Part shown: positions 1 to 10,893 of the stretch, in pieces | Layout: the number at the start of each line of letters is the position of its first letter | Position numbering within the stretch: position 1 is the stretch's first letter | Source: an uncultured Pelagibacteraceae bacterium | Lineage (GTDB): Bacteria; Pseudomonadota; Alphaproteobacteria; Pelagibacterales; Pelagibacteraceae | Direction of reading: 5' to 3' | DNA: 64,000 bases | Assembly (NCBI GenBank): GCA_902546085.1 | Contig: CACCIO010000004.1 | Location: 1 to 64,000 of the forward strand | Made by a program: the position numbers and the translations under genes | The notes under the pieces: model-generated | What the model was told of the DNA's origin: nothing | The model's database searches: none | The model's input: the letters and a program-made list of their open reading frames with translations, nothing else

Positions 1-367
1 TTAAAATTATTTTTTGAAAATTATCTATAATTTTTATATCACCAGTAGCTTTAATTGTTTCAATTTTTTTTAAATATATAATTTTCGCTGCTTCAATAAT
101 AATATTTCTTTTAGTATCTTCATAAAATACGTTTCCTTCTGCACTTAAGATTGTATTAAGCTTATCGTACTCGAATTTATCTGCAATAATTTTTATACCA
201 TCATTTGTATTTGCTTCACCTCCACCATAACCTTTAAACATATTACCATTTTCTGAAATTTCTATATTTGTAACATTAAAATTAAATATCTCTTGCGACA
301 TTATATTTGGGGCTACAAAAAAATTTGTAATCAACAATATTAAAATTATTTTTAAATTATTTTTCAT
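1..367 (-). CDS. lptD: LPS-assembly protein LptD/OstA, N-terminal part (truncated by window edge)
   Basis: Manual reverse-strand translation from the ATG at 367: MKNNLKIILILLITNFFVAPNIMSQEIFNFNVTNIEISENGNMFKGYGGGEANTNDGIKIIADKFEYDKLNTILSAEGNVFYEDTKRNIIIEAAKI..., an OstA-type repeat after a signal peptide; directly downstream of lptG/lptF. Confidence 0.75.
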   Translation of the reverse strand, partial: MKNNLKIILILLITNFFVAPNIMSQEIFNFNVTNIEISENGNMFKGYGGGEANTNDGIKIIADKFEYDKLNTILSAEGNVFYEDTKRNIIIEAAKIIYLKKIETIKATGDIKIIDNFQKIIL

Positions 368-1430
368 TTAGCTTATTTGACATCATTAAAGTTATAATCG
401 TTAACAATATAATCGGTATCCAAATTGATAATTTGGTATCAATTTTTTCAGTTAAACCCATAACATAAAGAAGATTATTAAAATAATAAATTACCACACA
501 CAAGAATAATCCTATAGAAATTTTAACAGTATTACTTTTAAATTTTTTAGTGTTAAGCATTATTAAACCTGAAAAAAAACTCATCAATAATAAATAAAAT
601 GGATAGGAAAATATTTTTTGAATTTGTAAATTTACTTCTACTGTTGAGTAATTTAATAAATCATAATTTTTCTTTAATTCAATTAATTCAAAAATTGAAA
701 GTGAGTTTAAATTTGAAAATAAACTCTGAATCCTTTTGTAATCAAAATTTGATTTTATTTTAATTATATCTTTTCTTGAGCTAATATTTTCCTCAAATAT
801 TTCAGGATCCATAATTTCCCATTCATAATTTTTTATATTAATTTTTTTACTTTTGATGTTTCTTACAACATTATAGTTCTGATCAAATTCAGTAATGAAA
901 CTGTCAATTAAAAAATTTTCATCGATTTTTGAGGAATTAATAATTAAGATTTTATCCTCTATTTTATCTCTTATCCAAAGTCCATTTTTATTAATTACAG
1001 CAAGATATTTGCCGTCCGTAGTATATTTTGATTTTAACTCTAAATAAAAACTTTTTAGATTTGATGATGCATTATAAAAAATCGTAATTATAAAAAAACT
1101 TAGCACAATTGAAACAATTGACATGATAATAAAAATTTTTGAATTTTTGAGCCCAGTGTATTTAAATATTTGAATTTGGTTTTTATCAAATAGTTTAATA
1201 AAAAAAAGTTGAGTCGAAATTAGAAAAATAAATGGAAAAATTTCAAAAATAATAGAGGGTGAATTTATCAATGCTAAATAAATTGTAAAAAAGGTCGTGG
1301 TTTCAATATCTTTGAAAAAATCTAATTCTCCAAGTAGATTAATAATAAAAACTAAACTCAATATTATTATTAGCACAAATAAAAATGATTTTAAAAAAAT
1401 ACCTACCAAAAATTTAGTATATGTTTTCAA
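357..1430 (-). CDS. lptG: LptF/LptG family permease (YjgP/YjgQ), probably LptG
   Basis: 357 aa, N- and C-terminal TM helices, tandem with a second family member and upstream of lptD. Confidence 0.8.
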   Translation of the reverse strand: MKTYTKFLVGIFLKSFLFVLIIILSLVFIINLLGELDFFKDIETTTFFTIYLALINSPSIIFEIFPFIFLISTQLFFIKLFDKNQIQIFKYTGLKNSKIFIIMSIVSIVLSFFIITIFYNASSNLKSFYLELKSKYTTDGKYLAVINKNGLWIRDKIEDKILIINSSKIDENFLIDSFITEFDQNYNVVRNIKSKKINIKNYEWEIMDPEIFEENISSRKDIIKIKSNFDYKRIQSLFSNLNSLSIFELIELKKNYDLLNYSTVEVNLQIQKIFSYPFYLLLMSFFSGLIMLNTKKFKSNTVKISIGLFLCVVIYYFNNLLYVMGLTEKIDTKLSIWIPIILLTIITLMMSNKLNEK

Positions 1431-2566
1431 TATTTACCTCTTGAATTAAATTTAAAATACATTTTAAAATACAAAAATATTGTGATGATTATTGGTATCA
1501 AAGAAATTAATGTATTATTTAAAATAGACTCATTTATAAATCGTATTGTTGTCTCAGAAAAAACAATCAAGAAAAATCCAAACAGAAAAATAATTGTTCT
1601 ATATTTATTATAATTTATTCTTTCTTTTGAATTTAAAATCAGTAATGAGGAGATTAAAATAAGACATGGTAAATAAATTGGAATAATAAGTCTTTTATAT
1701 ATTTCTGCAAAAATATTATCTATATTACTTATTTCACAATTAAAAATTTTTTCTCTAATCGTACTTATCTGGTTTTCAATATTATTTTTTAATACAAGAA
1801 TACATACAAAAAGATCTTTGGTTAAATGCTCTTGTGTTTTTTTAACTAAGATCGTATCAGTTTTAAATGAAGTTAAGTTAAATTCAGATTTTGAAAAACT
1901 AAAGTTGGTTAAATTTTCATTAAACAAATTGGTATTTTCTCCATCATATAATTCGAATAATGATAAACCATTTCTACTAATCAACCTTCCTTTCTTGGCA
2001 TAGGTGATTTGAAAGTTATTTGAGCCTGTATTTTTTTTAATGTATATGTTGTTGTAATCTCCATTAGTATCTACGCTTTCTGTATAAATTGTTAATTCTT
2101 TTACATTCGCATTAAATTTTTTAATTTTGATAAAATTATCTAGAAAATTATAACTGGAAACTCTTATTAATGATCTAGATATACTCTGTGTTTTAGGAAC
2201 AACTAGTGAAGTAATTACTATTTGAATTATTAATAATAAAAATGAAAACAATAATAGATAATTTACAAATTTAATTTTGTTTACTCCAAAATTCCAAAAT
2301 ATTAAAAGCTGATTATTATTTTCATATTTAGCAATCATATAAAAAAAGGTGAAAAAAAAGGCAAATGGTAGTATTCTGCTAATTATTTTTGGTAAATTTA
2401 AAAGTGTAAACTTCAAATAAACATCATAACCACGTCCATCATCAATAATTATATCTAGATAATTTACAGCCTGAAAAACCCATATAATAAGACTAGTACT
2501 TACTATGCTAATCAAAAAAAAAATTGAGCAATCTGTTAAAAATTTTCTAAAAATAATTTTTTTCAT
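1427..2566 (-). CDS. lptF: LptF/LptG family permease, probably LptF
   Basis: 379 aa, YjgP/YjgQ-like topology; divergent from pepA as is common in Proteobacteria. Confidence 0.8.
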   Translation of the reverse strand: MKKIIFRKFLTDCSIFFLISIVSTSLIIWVFQAVNYLDIIIDDGRGYDVYLKFTLLNLPKIISRILPFAFFFTFFYMIAKYENNNQLLIFWNFGVNKIKFVNYLLLFSFLLLIIQIVITSLVVPKTQSISRSLIRVSSYNFLDNFIKIKKFNANVKELTIYTESVDTNGDYNNIYIKKNTGSNNFQITYAKKGRLISRNGLSLFELYDGENTNLFNENLTNFSFSKSEFNLTSFKTDTILVKKTQEHLTKDLFVCILVLKNNIENQISTIREKIFNCEISNIDNIFAEIYKRLIIPIYLPCLILISSLLILNSKERINYNKYRTIIFLFGFFLIVFSETTIRFINESILNNTLISLIPIIITIFLYFKMYFKFNSRGKY

Positions 2567-2627
2567 TGAAATATGCTATTTTTACTCATATATAGCATCC
2601 ATCTCGTACAGAGTGTATTTAAAATTT

Positions 2628-4082
2628 ATGTCAATTTTAATAAATTATAAAAATAGTTCCTTTAAAAGAAACTCATCTAGCTTAGTTTTGTTTGTAGATG
2701 AAAAATTCAATATTTCACCTATAAGAAAACATTTATCAACTCATGAGAATTCTTTTGTCTCAGATTTGATAAAAGCAAAAGATGTAAAAAAAAACATACT
2801 TACTTTTGATATTAGTTCAAAAAGAAAAATTATATTAATTTCACTTAAAAAAGATAACAAACCAGCTGATATTGAAAATCTAGGAGCAAAATTTTATGAT
2901 ATCTTCAAAAATTCTAAACTAGACAAATTTTGTATTGATGCAGACAGTATTTCTCATAAAGTAAAAAATGCAATTGGACATTTTTTACATGGGTTAAAAT
3001 TAAAATCTTATAATTTCAATAAATATAAAACAAAAAAAAATAATGTTAAAATTTCAATTACAGTTGTGGGTAAAAACAAACCTTCAATAAAAGTTTTATC
3101 TAAGTTTAAATCTATAGAGGATGGTACCTTTTATGCTAGAGATTTAGTGTCAGAGCCAGGTAATATTTTACATCCTGATGAATATGCAAAAAGAATAAGT
3201 TCTTTAAAAAAATTTGGTTTAAAGATAAATGTTTATAACGAAAGCAAACTAAAAAAATTAGGAATGAATACTTTACTTGGAGTTGGTCAAGGAAGTATAA
3301 GAGGATCTTATTTGGTTACAATTGAATGGAATGGCTTAAAAAATAATTCTAAGCCTTTAGCTTTTGTTGGAAAGGGAGTCTGTTTTGATACAGGAGGAAT
3401 ATCATTAAAGCCTGCTAAATTTATGGAAGACATGACTTATGATATGGCTGGTTCAGCAGTGGTTGTAGGATTAATGAAAAGTCTAGCTTTAAGAAATGCA
3501 AAAATAAATGCCGTAGGAGTTGTTGGACTTGTTGAGAATATGCCGGGTGGCAATGCACAAAGACCTGGAGACATTGTAAAATCTTACAGTGGAAAAACAG
3601 TTGAAATATTAAATACAGATGCTGAGGGCAGACTTGTGCTTGCAGATGCGTTAACTTATACAGAGAAAAAATTTAAACCAAAATTCATAGTAGACTTAGC
3701 AACATTAACTGGCGCAATAATAGTTTCATTAGGTTCGGAATACGCTGGTTTGTTTTCAAATGACGACAAATTATCTAAACAGTTGATTATTTCAGGAGAA
3801 AAAGTTGAGGAGAAAGTATGGAGAATGCCACTTAATAAAAATTTTGATAAATTAATAGATTCAAAAAATGCAGATATGCAAAACATAAATTATGTTGGTG
3901 GAGCTGGATCAACAACTGCAGCTCAATTTCTACAAAGATTTATTTTAAATAAAACACCTTGGGCACATTTAGATATAGCTGGTATGGCATTTTCAAAATA
4001 TGGAGGAGCATTAAACTCAGGTGGAGCAACTGGTTATGGAGTTAGATTATTAAACAAACTAATAGAGGATCATTATGAATAA
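2628..4082 (+). CDS. pepA: Leucyl aminopeptidase (M17 family); start moved to internal Met (MSILINYK...)
   Basis: Motifs GKGVCFDTGGISLKP and NTDAEGRLVLADALTY typical of M17 peptidases. Confidence 0.93.
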   Translation: MSILINYKNSSFKRNSSSLVLFVDEKFNISPIRKHLSTHENSFVSDLIKAKDVKKNILTFDISSKRKIILISLKKDNKPADIENLGAKFYDIFKNSKLDKFCIDADSISHKVKNAIGHFLHGLKLKSYNFNKYKTKKNNVKISITVVGKNKPSIKVLSKFKSIEDGTFYARDLVSEPGNILHPDEYAKRISSLKKFGLKINVYNESKLKKLGMNTLLGVGQGSIRGSYLVTIEWNGLKNNSKPLAFVGKGVCFDTGGISLKPAKFMEDMTYDMAGSAVVVGLMKSLALRNAKINAVGVVGLVENMPGGNAQRPGDIVKSYSGKTVEILNTDAEGRLVLADALTYTEKKFKPKFIVDLATLTGAIIVSLGSEYAGLFSNDDKLSKQLIISGEKVEEKVWRMPLNKNFDKLIDSKNADMQNINYVGGAGSTTAAQFLQRFILNKTPWAHLDIAGMAFSKYGGALNSGGATGYGVRLLNKLIEDHYE

Positions 4083-4485
4083 TCTAGAACAAACTTTATC
4101 AATTATTAAACCGGATGCGGTTGAAAGAAATCTCGAAACAGAGATAAAAGAAATGTTCATAAGCAATGGTTTTACAGTTTTAAAAGAAAAAAAAATTCAA
4201 ATAGAGAAGTCAGAGGCAGAAAAATTTTACAAAGTGCATGAAACAAAGCCATTTTATAATGATTTATGCGATTATCTTTCCTCAGGTCCAATTGTTGTTA
4301 TGGTGCTTGAGAAAGAAAATGCAGTTTTAGGAAACAGAGAATTAATGGGAGCTACAAATCCAAAAGATGCAGATGAGGGCACTATTAGAAAAAAATATGG
4401 AATTTCAATTGATAAAAACTCAGTCCATGGGTCAGACAGCGTTGAGAATGCTAAAATTGAAATAGATTTCTTTTTTAAAGATTAA
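4075..4485 (+). CDS. ndk: Nucleoside diphosphate kinase
   Basis: SIIKPDAVERN and the NSVHGSDSVENA active-site His motif. Confidence 0.95.
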   Translation: MNNLEQTLSIIKPDAVERNLETEIKEMFISNGFTVLKEKKIQIEKSEAEKFYKVHETKPFYNDLCDYLSSGPIVVMVLEKENAVLGNRELMGATNPKDADEGTIRKKYGISIDKNSVHGSDSVENAKIEIDFFFKD

Positions 4486-5056
4486 AAATTTTTAATATAG
4501 CTTTTGGGTATAATTTATGTTCTTGAACTAGAATTTTTTTTGCAAGAGAATCCACTGTTTCATTTTCTGAAATTTTAACTTTTTTTTGGAGTATAATTTT
4601 TCCAGAATCTAACCTGGAATTAACAAAATGAACGGTGCATCCAGAATATTTTTCTTTATTAATTAATGCTTTTTCATGAGTATTTAATCCTTTATATTTA
4701 GGTAGTAAAGAGGGGTGTATATTCAAAATTTTTCCTTTAAATTTTTTAATAAAATTTTTTGACAAAATTTTCATAAATCCAGCTAGACAGATCATTTCAA
4801 TATTATTTTTTTTTAAAATAGAAAGTAATTTATTCTCACTTAATATTTTGTTTTGAAAATTTAAAACTGTTTTTTTAATTTTAAATTTTTTTGCATAATT
4901 CAAACCCTTTGCTTTGGGATTATTTGAAACAATGAAGTTAACAGATATAGGAGATTTTTTGCTTTTAGAAAATTTAATTAGAGATTTCAAATTACTTCCT
5001 GTACCTGAAATAAATACAGCCGTTCTTATTCTATGGTAGCCAGTTGATAGAGCCAT
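4475..5056 (-). CDS. purN: Phosphoribosylglycinamide formyltransferase
   Basis: FISGTGSNLKSLI, CLAGFMKIL, LNIHPSLLPKYKG motifs; next to purM. Confidence 0.93.
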   Translation of the reverse strand: MALSTGYHRIRTAVFISGTGSNLKSLIKFSKSKKSPISVNFIVSNNPKAKGLNYAKKFKIKKTVLNFQNKILSENKLLSILKKNNIEMICLAGFMKILSKNFIKKFKGKILNIHPSLLPKYKGLNTHEKALINKEKYSGCTVHFVNSRLDSGKIILQKKVKISENETVDSLAKKILVQEHKLYPKAILKIFNL

Positions 5057-6062
5057 TTAGTTTAACTTTTTTTTTACCCTTAGAAATTTTTCCAATTACA
5101 TATGGTTTATAATCTTTTGAAAAAAATTTACTTATTTTTTTTAAATTTTTACTTTCAACAATAAGACAAAAACCAACTCCACAGTTAAATGTTTTAAGCA
5201 TTTCTTTATCAGAAATTCCATTATTTTTAAGCCAATTAAATATTTTAGAAGTTTCAATTTTATCTAAACTTATATGTGCTGAGAGTTTATCTGGTATAAT
5301 TCTTTTAACATTATCAGACAAACCTCCTCCAGTTATATTTGCACAGCCATTGATTAAGTTGTTATTTATTAAATTCATTATTTCTTTAACATATATTTTG
5401 GTTGGTTTTAGAAGCTCAGATTTTAAAAATTTATTTTTTTTAATATTTATTTTTTTTAGTTTTAATAAATATCTAACAAGAGAATACCCATTAGAATGTA
5501 AACCACTGGAAGGAATTGCAACTATAAGATTATTTTTTTTTATTTTATTTTTATTTAAAATTCTATTTTTTCCTACAACTCCTACAGCAAAACCTGCGAT
5601 ATCAAATTTACCTTTTTCATACGTACCTGGCATTTCAGCAGTTTCACCTCCGACGAGCTCACATTCTGATTGATTACAACCTTTGTTAATCCCTTTTATT
5701 ATTGCTTTAAGTTTTTTAAGATCAATTTTATTTATTGATATATAATCTAAAAAAAGCAAAGGTTTAGCTCCTTGTACGATTAAATCATTTACACTCATAG
5801 CAACCAAGTCAATTCCAATGGTATCAAATTTATTTAACGTATTAGCAATTTCAATTTTGGTTCCTACACCATCTGTACAAGCTACGATTTTAGGTTGTTT
5901 AATATTATTTGGTATATTTGTTATTGAGCCAAACCCACCTATATTCGAAAACTTTTTTTTGCCTCTTTTTTTTGCTGAAACTGTAGAAATGAAATCAACA
6001 AACTTGTCTGCAGCTTTGATATTAACTCCACTTTTTTTATAGGTAAATTTTTTTTTATTCAT
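5031..6062 (-). CDS. purM: Phosphoribosylformylglycinamidine cyclo-ligase
   Basis: KSGVNIKAAD, VACTDGVGTK, VGGETAEMPG motifs. Confidence 0.95.
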   Translation of the reverse strand: MNKKKFTYKKSGVNIKAADKFVDFISTVSAKKRGKKKFSNIGGFGSITNIPNNIKQPKIVACTDGVGTKIEIANTLNKFDTIGIDLVAMSVNDLIVQGAKPLLFLDYISINKIDLKKLKAIIKGINKGCNQSECELVGGETAEMPGTYEKGKFDIAGFAVGVVGKNRILNKNKIKKNNLIVAIPSSGLHSNGYSLVRYLLKLKKINIKKNKFLKSELLKPTKIYVKEIMNLINNNLINGCANITGGGLSDNVKRIIPDKLSAHISLDKIETSKIFNWLKNNGISDKEMLKTFNCGVGFCLIVESKNLKKISKFFSKDYKPYVIGKISKGKKKVKLNGSINWLP

Positions 6063-6073
6063 TAATATGTTTT

Positions 6074-7162
6074 ATGAAATTTATTTCTCAACTTTATAAA
6101 TTAAGGCTTTTATATAATTTTTTTTTATTTCTTGCTTTAATAAATATTTTCTTTTCCACAGAAAATAGTCATGCAAAGACATTTTCTATAAATGATATTG
6201 AAATATCAACACCTTTTGAAATAAATTTTAATAAAAATGAAATTATTGATAAAGGATTTTTAAAGGCATTTAATGAACTAATTTTTTCAATTGTCCAAAG
6301 TAAAGATCAAATAAAATTAAAAAAAACCCCAATAAATCAAATAAAAGGAATGATAGAAACTTTCTCTATTAAGGAAGAAAAGTTTGTAGATGGAATTTAT
6401 TATCTTATCCTGAATGTTTCATTTAATAAAAAAAATATATTTGATTTACTAGAGTCAAAAAATGTATTTCCGTCTTTACCTGTAAAAAAAGATTTCTTAT
6501 TCATTCCAGTTTTTGTTGATCAGAATAAAAATCAAGTTTCAATGTTCTCTGAGGATAAATTATTTTCCAGCTGGAATGTAAATAACAAAAAATATAGTCT
6601 TTTAAATTATATCTTACCCACTCAAGATCTTGATGATTTTAGTTTAATAAAAAGAAATATTAATAATTTAGAAACTTATGACTTCAAAGAAATTATAAAT
6701 AAATACAATATAAATGATCACATAATTATGATTGTGTTTAAAGATGATAATAAAATAAGAGTATTTAATAAAATTTATTTCAATCAAAAAAAAAATATTA
6801 AAAATTTAAAATATACTGAAATTAATTTTGATGAGGAAGAAGAGTTATTTGAATTTATTAATAATTTAAAATTAGTCTACGAAGATTTTTGGAAATCACA
6901 AAATCAAATCAATACTTCAGTAAAGTTATCTTTAAATATTTCTATTGATAACTCAAATAATATAAAAATTAATAAATTTGAAAAAATTTTATCTGATATG
7001 GATTTGATATATAATTTTTCAATTTATAAGTTCGATAATCGAAATAATTTTTATAAAGTTATTTTTAATGGAACTCCTGATAAATTTTTAGAAGTAATGA
7101 GTGAAAAAAATTATGATTTTGAAATTAAAAATAAAATTTGGGTTTTAAATGACAAATCTTAA
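6074..7162 (+). CDS. DUF2066 domain-containing protein (exported)
   Basis: Signal peptide-like N-terminus; located between purM and hda as in many alphaproteobacteria. Confidence 0.55.
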   Translation: MKFISQLYKLRLLYNFFLFLALINIFFSTENSHAKTFSINDIEISTPFEINFNKNEIIDKGFLKAFNELIFSIVQSKDQIKLKKTPINQIKGMIETFSIKEEKFVDGIYYLILNVSFNKKNIFDLLESKNVFPSLPVKKDFLFIPVFVDQNKNQVSMFSEDKLFSSWNVNNKKYSLLNYILPTQDLDDFSLIKRNINNLETYDFKEIINKYNINDHIIMIVFKDDNKIRVFNKIYFNQKKNIKNLKYTEINFDEEEELFEFINNLKLVYEDFWKSQNQINTSVKLSLNISIDNSNNIKINKFEKILSDMDLIYNFSIYKFDNRNNFYKVIFNGTPDKFLEVMSEKNYDFEIKNKIWVLNDKS

Positions 7163-7811
7163 TCAGCAAATACTTAAATTTGATTATGATCAAAATTTTA
7201 AAGATCAGGATTTTTATGTTTCAAACAGCAACGAACACTCTTTTAGCCTGTTAAATAGTTGGCCAAAATGGGATAAAAATTTTATAAACTTAATAGGTGA
7301 AAAGTTTTCAGGAAAAAGTCATTTAATAAATATATTTTTAGAAAAGCACAGAGGAATAAAAATTAATGCTAAAGATATTAACAATGACTTTCTTCAACAA
7401 ATTAAAATATATGAAAATATTATTGTTGAAGATTTAACCGAAAAAATAAATGAAAATTTATTATTTACACTTATAAATATAATTGATCAGGAAAATAAGT
7501 ACTTAATAGTAACCTCAAAAATACCAATAGTTGACTTTAATTTTAAATTAAATGATCTTAATTCAAGATCTAATAATTTTATTTTATCTCAAATTGAAAA
7601 ACCTGGTGACGATTTAATTTATGCACTAATATTAAAAAATCTTTCTGACCGTCAAATATCAATAGACCAAAAACTTATTGAATTTATAATTAAGAGAATT
7701 GATAGAACTTATGGCAAAATTTCTGATTTCATATATAAAATCGACGAAATTAGTTTAAAAAGAAAGAAACCAATCGATTTTAAAATTATAAAAGAAGCAT
7801 TAGAGGTTTAA
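7149..7811 (+). CDS. hda: DnaA-related Hda-like ATPase
   Basis: 220 aa DnaA domain III-like protein with degenerate Walker A (GEKFSGKSHL); overlaps the DUF2066 gene. Confidence 0.65.
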   Translation: MTNLNQQILKFDYDQNFKDQDFYVSNSNEHSFSLLNSWPKWDKNFINLIGEKFSGKSHLINIFLEKHRGIKINAKDINNDFLQQIKIYENIIVEDLTEKINENLLFTLINIIDQENKYLIVTSKIPIVDFNFKLNDLNSRSNNFILSQIEKPGDDLIYALILKNLSDRQISIDQKLIEFIIKRIDRTYGKISDFIYKIDEISLKRKKPIDFKIIKEALEV

Positions 7812-9596
7812 TTGAATAAATACAGAACACACAAGTGTAATGAATTAAGAAAAGAGGATGTAGATAAAAAAATTTCTCTTTCAGGCTGGATAAATAAAAA
7901 AAGAGACCATGGGAATTTATTATTTATTGATTTGAGAGATAATTATGGAATTACCCAATGTATAATTGATAAAGATAATAAATATTTTTCTGATTTAGAA
8001 AAAATGCAATTAGAAACAGTAATTAAAGTTGAGGGTAAAGTTGTTAACAGATCTAAAGAAACAATTAATTCTGAAATTGATACTGGTGAAATTGAGGTTG
8101 TTATTGAGCAGCATGAAGTTTTAGGTACTTGTAAAGAGCTCCCAATGCCAATCTTTAGTGATCAAGAATATGCAGAAGAAATAAGATTGAAATATAGATT
8201 CTTAGATTTAAGAAGAAAAAAAATTCATGAAAATATTATTTTAAGATCCAAGGTTATTTCATACATCCGAAATGAAATGACTAAATTAGGTTTTTTAGAA
8301 TTTCAAACACCAATTTTAACCTCATCTAGTCCAGAGGGTGCTAGAGATTTTTTAGTACCTAGTCGTTTAAATCCCGGAAAATTTTATGCACTACCACAAG
8401 CACCTCAGCAATTTAAACAATTAATAATGGTGTCGGGCTTTGATAGATACTTTCAAATTGCACCTTGCTTCAGAGATGAAGATGCAAGAGCAGACAGAAG
8501 TCCTGGGGAGTTTTATCAATTAGATTTGGAAATGTCATTTGTTGAGCAAGAGGATGTATTTAATGTTGTTGAAAAGTTGATGGTTAATACATTTAAAAAT
8601 TTTTCAACTAAAAAACTGATGTTTGATAAATTTCCAAAGATTTCATACAAGGAATCAATGCTTAAATATGGTACTGATAAACCAGATTTAAGAAATCCAC
8701 TCATTGTAAATGATATAACTGAAATTTTTATAAGAGAAGATGTTTCATTTGAAATATTTAAAAAATTAGTAAAATCTGGATCTAAAGTAAGATGTATTGT
8801 TACAAAAAATACAAAAGATAAACCCAGAAGTTTTTTTGATAATATTGATAAATGGGCTAAAGAAGAAGGTGCGTCTGGTTTAGCTTATTTTACTTTTGAA
8901 AAAGATAAAGAAATTTCAGCAAAAGGCCCTATAGGAAAATTCTTTTCTCAAGATGCATTGGTTGAAATCATGAAAAAAACAAACTGTGAATTTGGGGATA
9001 GTATTTTCATGGCTTGTGGAAAACAAGATGAATTAGAAAAAATTACTGCACTAGCAAGAGATAAAATTGCAAAAGATCTTGACTTAATTGATGACAATAT
9101 TTTCGCATTTTGTTGGATTGTAGATTATCCAATGTTTGAAAAAGATGTCTCAACAAACAAGATTAAGTTTAGTCATAATCCATTTTCAATGCCTCAAGGA
9201 GATTTAAGTGAAAAAAATTTTGAAAACCCATTAGATATACTTGCTTATCAATACGACATAGTTTGTAATGGTATAGAATTATCTTCAGGAGCAATTAGAA
9301 ATCATAAACCAGAACTTATGTATAAACTTTTCTCAATTGCAGGATATGATAAAAATCAAGTAGATGAAAAATTTAGTGGTATGATTAATGCACTCAGTTA
9401 TGGCGCACCTCCACATGGAGGAATAGCACCCGGTATTGATAGAATCGTAATGTTACTAGCTAATGAGAAAAATATTAGGGAAGTTACTATGTTTCCAATG
9501 AACCAAAACGCACAAGATTTGATGATGAATGCACCATCTGAGATAAATCCAGATCAATTGAAAGAATTAAATTTAGCTTTTAAAACAAAAAAATAA
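7812..9596 (+). CDS. aspS: Aspartyl-tRNA synthetase (TTG start)
   Basis: 594 aa class II aaRS; LPQAPQQFKQLIMVSGFDRYFQIAPCFRDED, GIDRIVMLL. Confidence 0.96.
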   Translation: MNKYRTHKCNELRKEDVDKKISLSGWINKKRDHGNLLFIDLRDNYGITQCIIDKDNKYFSDLEKMQLETVIKVEGKVVNRSKETINSEIDTGEIEVVIEQHEVLGTCKELPMPIFSDQEYAEEIRLKYRFLDLRRKKIHENIILRSKVISYIRNEMTKLGFLEFQTPILTSSSPEGARDFLVPSRLNPGKFYALPQAPQQFKQLIMVSGFDRYFQIAPCFRDEDARADRSPGEFYQLDLEMSFVEQEDVFNVVEKLMVNTFKNFSTKKLMFDKFPKISYKESMLKYGTDKPDLRNPLIVNDITEIFIREDVSFEIFKKLVKSGSKVRCIVTKNTKDKPRSFFDNIDKWAKEEGASGLAYFTFEKDKEISAKGPIGKFFSQDALVEIMKKTNCEFGDSIFMACGKQDELEKITALARDKIAKDLDLIDDNIFAFCWIVDYPMFEKDVSTNKIKFSHNPFSMPQGDLSEKNFENPLDILAYQYDIVCNGIELSSGAIRNHKPELMYKLFSIAGYDKNQVDEKFSGMINALSYGAPPHGGIAPGIDRIVMLLANEKNIREVTMFPMNQNAQDLMMNAPSEINPDQLKELNLAFKTKK

Positions 9597-9597
9597 C

Positions 9598-10419
9598 TTA
9601 TTTTTTACCTTTTAAACTTATTTTTACATCTGAAAGATCAACTAGATTTTTTTTATAATTATTTCTAACAAAACCTTTACTGGTAATATCTTTTACAATT
9701 TTCAATAATTGATTTTGATCTTCAGAACTTTGATCTTCTGCATTGATGGCATCATTTCCACCAATAGCTGGAGTATGGGCCAGATCTTCTCTATTTTGAT
9801 ATGAAATAGCTAATTCTCTGAAAATATAATCCAAAATTGATGTAGCACTTAAAATTCTATCATTACCATGTACTTTGCCTGATGGTTCAAATTTTGTTCC
9901 AACAAATGCACTTATAAACTCATCTAACGGAACACCGTATTGAAGGCCTAAAGAAACAGCAATTGCAAAGTTATTCATTAAGGCTTTAACAAGCTCACCC
10001 TCTTTACTGGTATCAATAAATATTTCTCCAATTTTTCCGTCTTCATATTCTCCAGTATGTAGGTAAACTTTGTGGTCACCAATAGTAGCTTTTTGAATAT
10101 ATCCTTTTCTTCTGTCAGGCATGCTAAACCTTTTACCTGACTTCTCGTTAGCTGCGTTTATATTTGTTATTATACTTTCTTTATTTATAGGGTTTTTTTT
10201 ATCCGTTTTGGTAACTACATCGACTTTGTTTTCAATGACTTTATTGTTTTTAGGATCTAAACTTTTTGTTTTTCTGTTATCAAGTTTTACGTCTAAAACC
10301 TCAAATTTACCATCATCTCTTTTTTCTAAATTTTTTAACTCTGCCTCATTAATATCATCTAAATAATGATTTACTTTAAAGGTACAGGTATAATAAGTTT
10401 CAACTAAATACTTTGCCAT
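9598..10419 (-). CDS. Stand-alone protein related to the C-terminal region of adenosylcobalamin-dependent ribonucleotide reductase (TSCPD-type)
   Basis: [65 protein letters not shown] resembles the NrdJ C-terminal region; only 273 aa and one Cys. Confidence 0.7.
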   Translation of the reverse strand: MAKYLVETYYTCTFKVNHYLDDINEAELKNLEKRDDGKFEVLDVKLDNRKTKSLDPKNNKVIENKVDVVTKTDKKNPINKESIITNINAANEKSGKRFSMPDRRKGYIQKATIGDHKVYLHTGEYEDGKIGEIFIDTSKEGELVKALMNNFAIAVSLGLQYGVPLDEFISAFVGTKFEPSGKVHGNDRILSATSILDYIFRELAISYQNREDLAHTPAIGGNDAINAEDQSSEDQNQLLKIVKDITSKGFVRNNYKKNLVDLSDVKISLKGKK

Positions 10420-10533
10420 TTGACCTCAATTTAAATTTTAATTTGAATAATGAATCAATTAATTTATATACATATTCATATTTTAGTCTAATTTAAATTT
10501 TACAATTTTTAATTGAATAAATAAAAAAATATT

Positions 10534-10893
10534 ATGTTGACACTCTTAAGAAAAATTTTCACATGGTGGAATCAAGACACTTTTGGAACAAGATTAAAAA
10601 CTATTTTTTTTGGAAAACTAGTTGGCACTGATGAGCTAGGTAATAAATACTATGAGAGTAAAAACGGAAAAAGATGGGTTATCTATTCAAACACAATTGA
10701 CGCGTCAAAAATTCCTGTTGAATGGTATTCTTGGATACATTTTACACCAAATAAAATTGAGAAAAAACATACCTTAGAAAAATATGAATGGCAAAAACCA
10801 CATCAAGAAAATTTAACTGGGACTGACTCAGCATATTATCCAAATAAAAATAAAGATGGTATTAAAAAAAAATACTCAAGTTGGAAAGAATAA
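10534..10893 (+). CDS. NDUFA12-family NADH:ubiquinone oxidoreductase accessory subunit
   Basis: FTWWNQDTFGTRLKTIFFGKLVGTDELGNKYYE...WYSWIHF matches the B17.2/NDUFA12 pattern. Confidence 0.88.
   Translation: MLTLLRKIFTWWNQDTFGTRLKTIFFGKLVGTDELGNKYYESKNGKRWVIYSNTIDASKIPVEWYSWIHFTPNKIEKKHTLEKYEWQKPHQENLTGTDSAYYPNKNKDGIKKKYSSWKE

Noticed and set aside
1818-2003. Many short ORFs antisense to clear genes (e.g. 1818-2003, 5350-5673, 12101-12421, 32512-32853, 45452-46303 antisense)
   Set aside because: All lie opposite strongly supported conserved genes and have no recognisable motifs.
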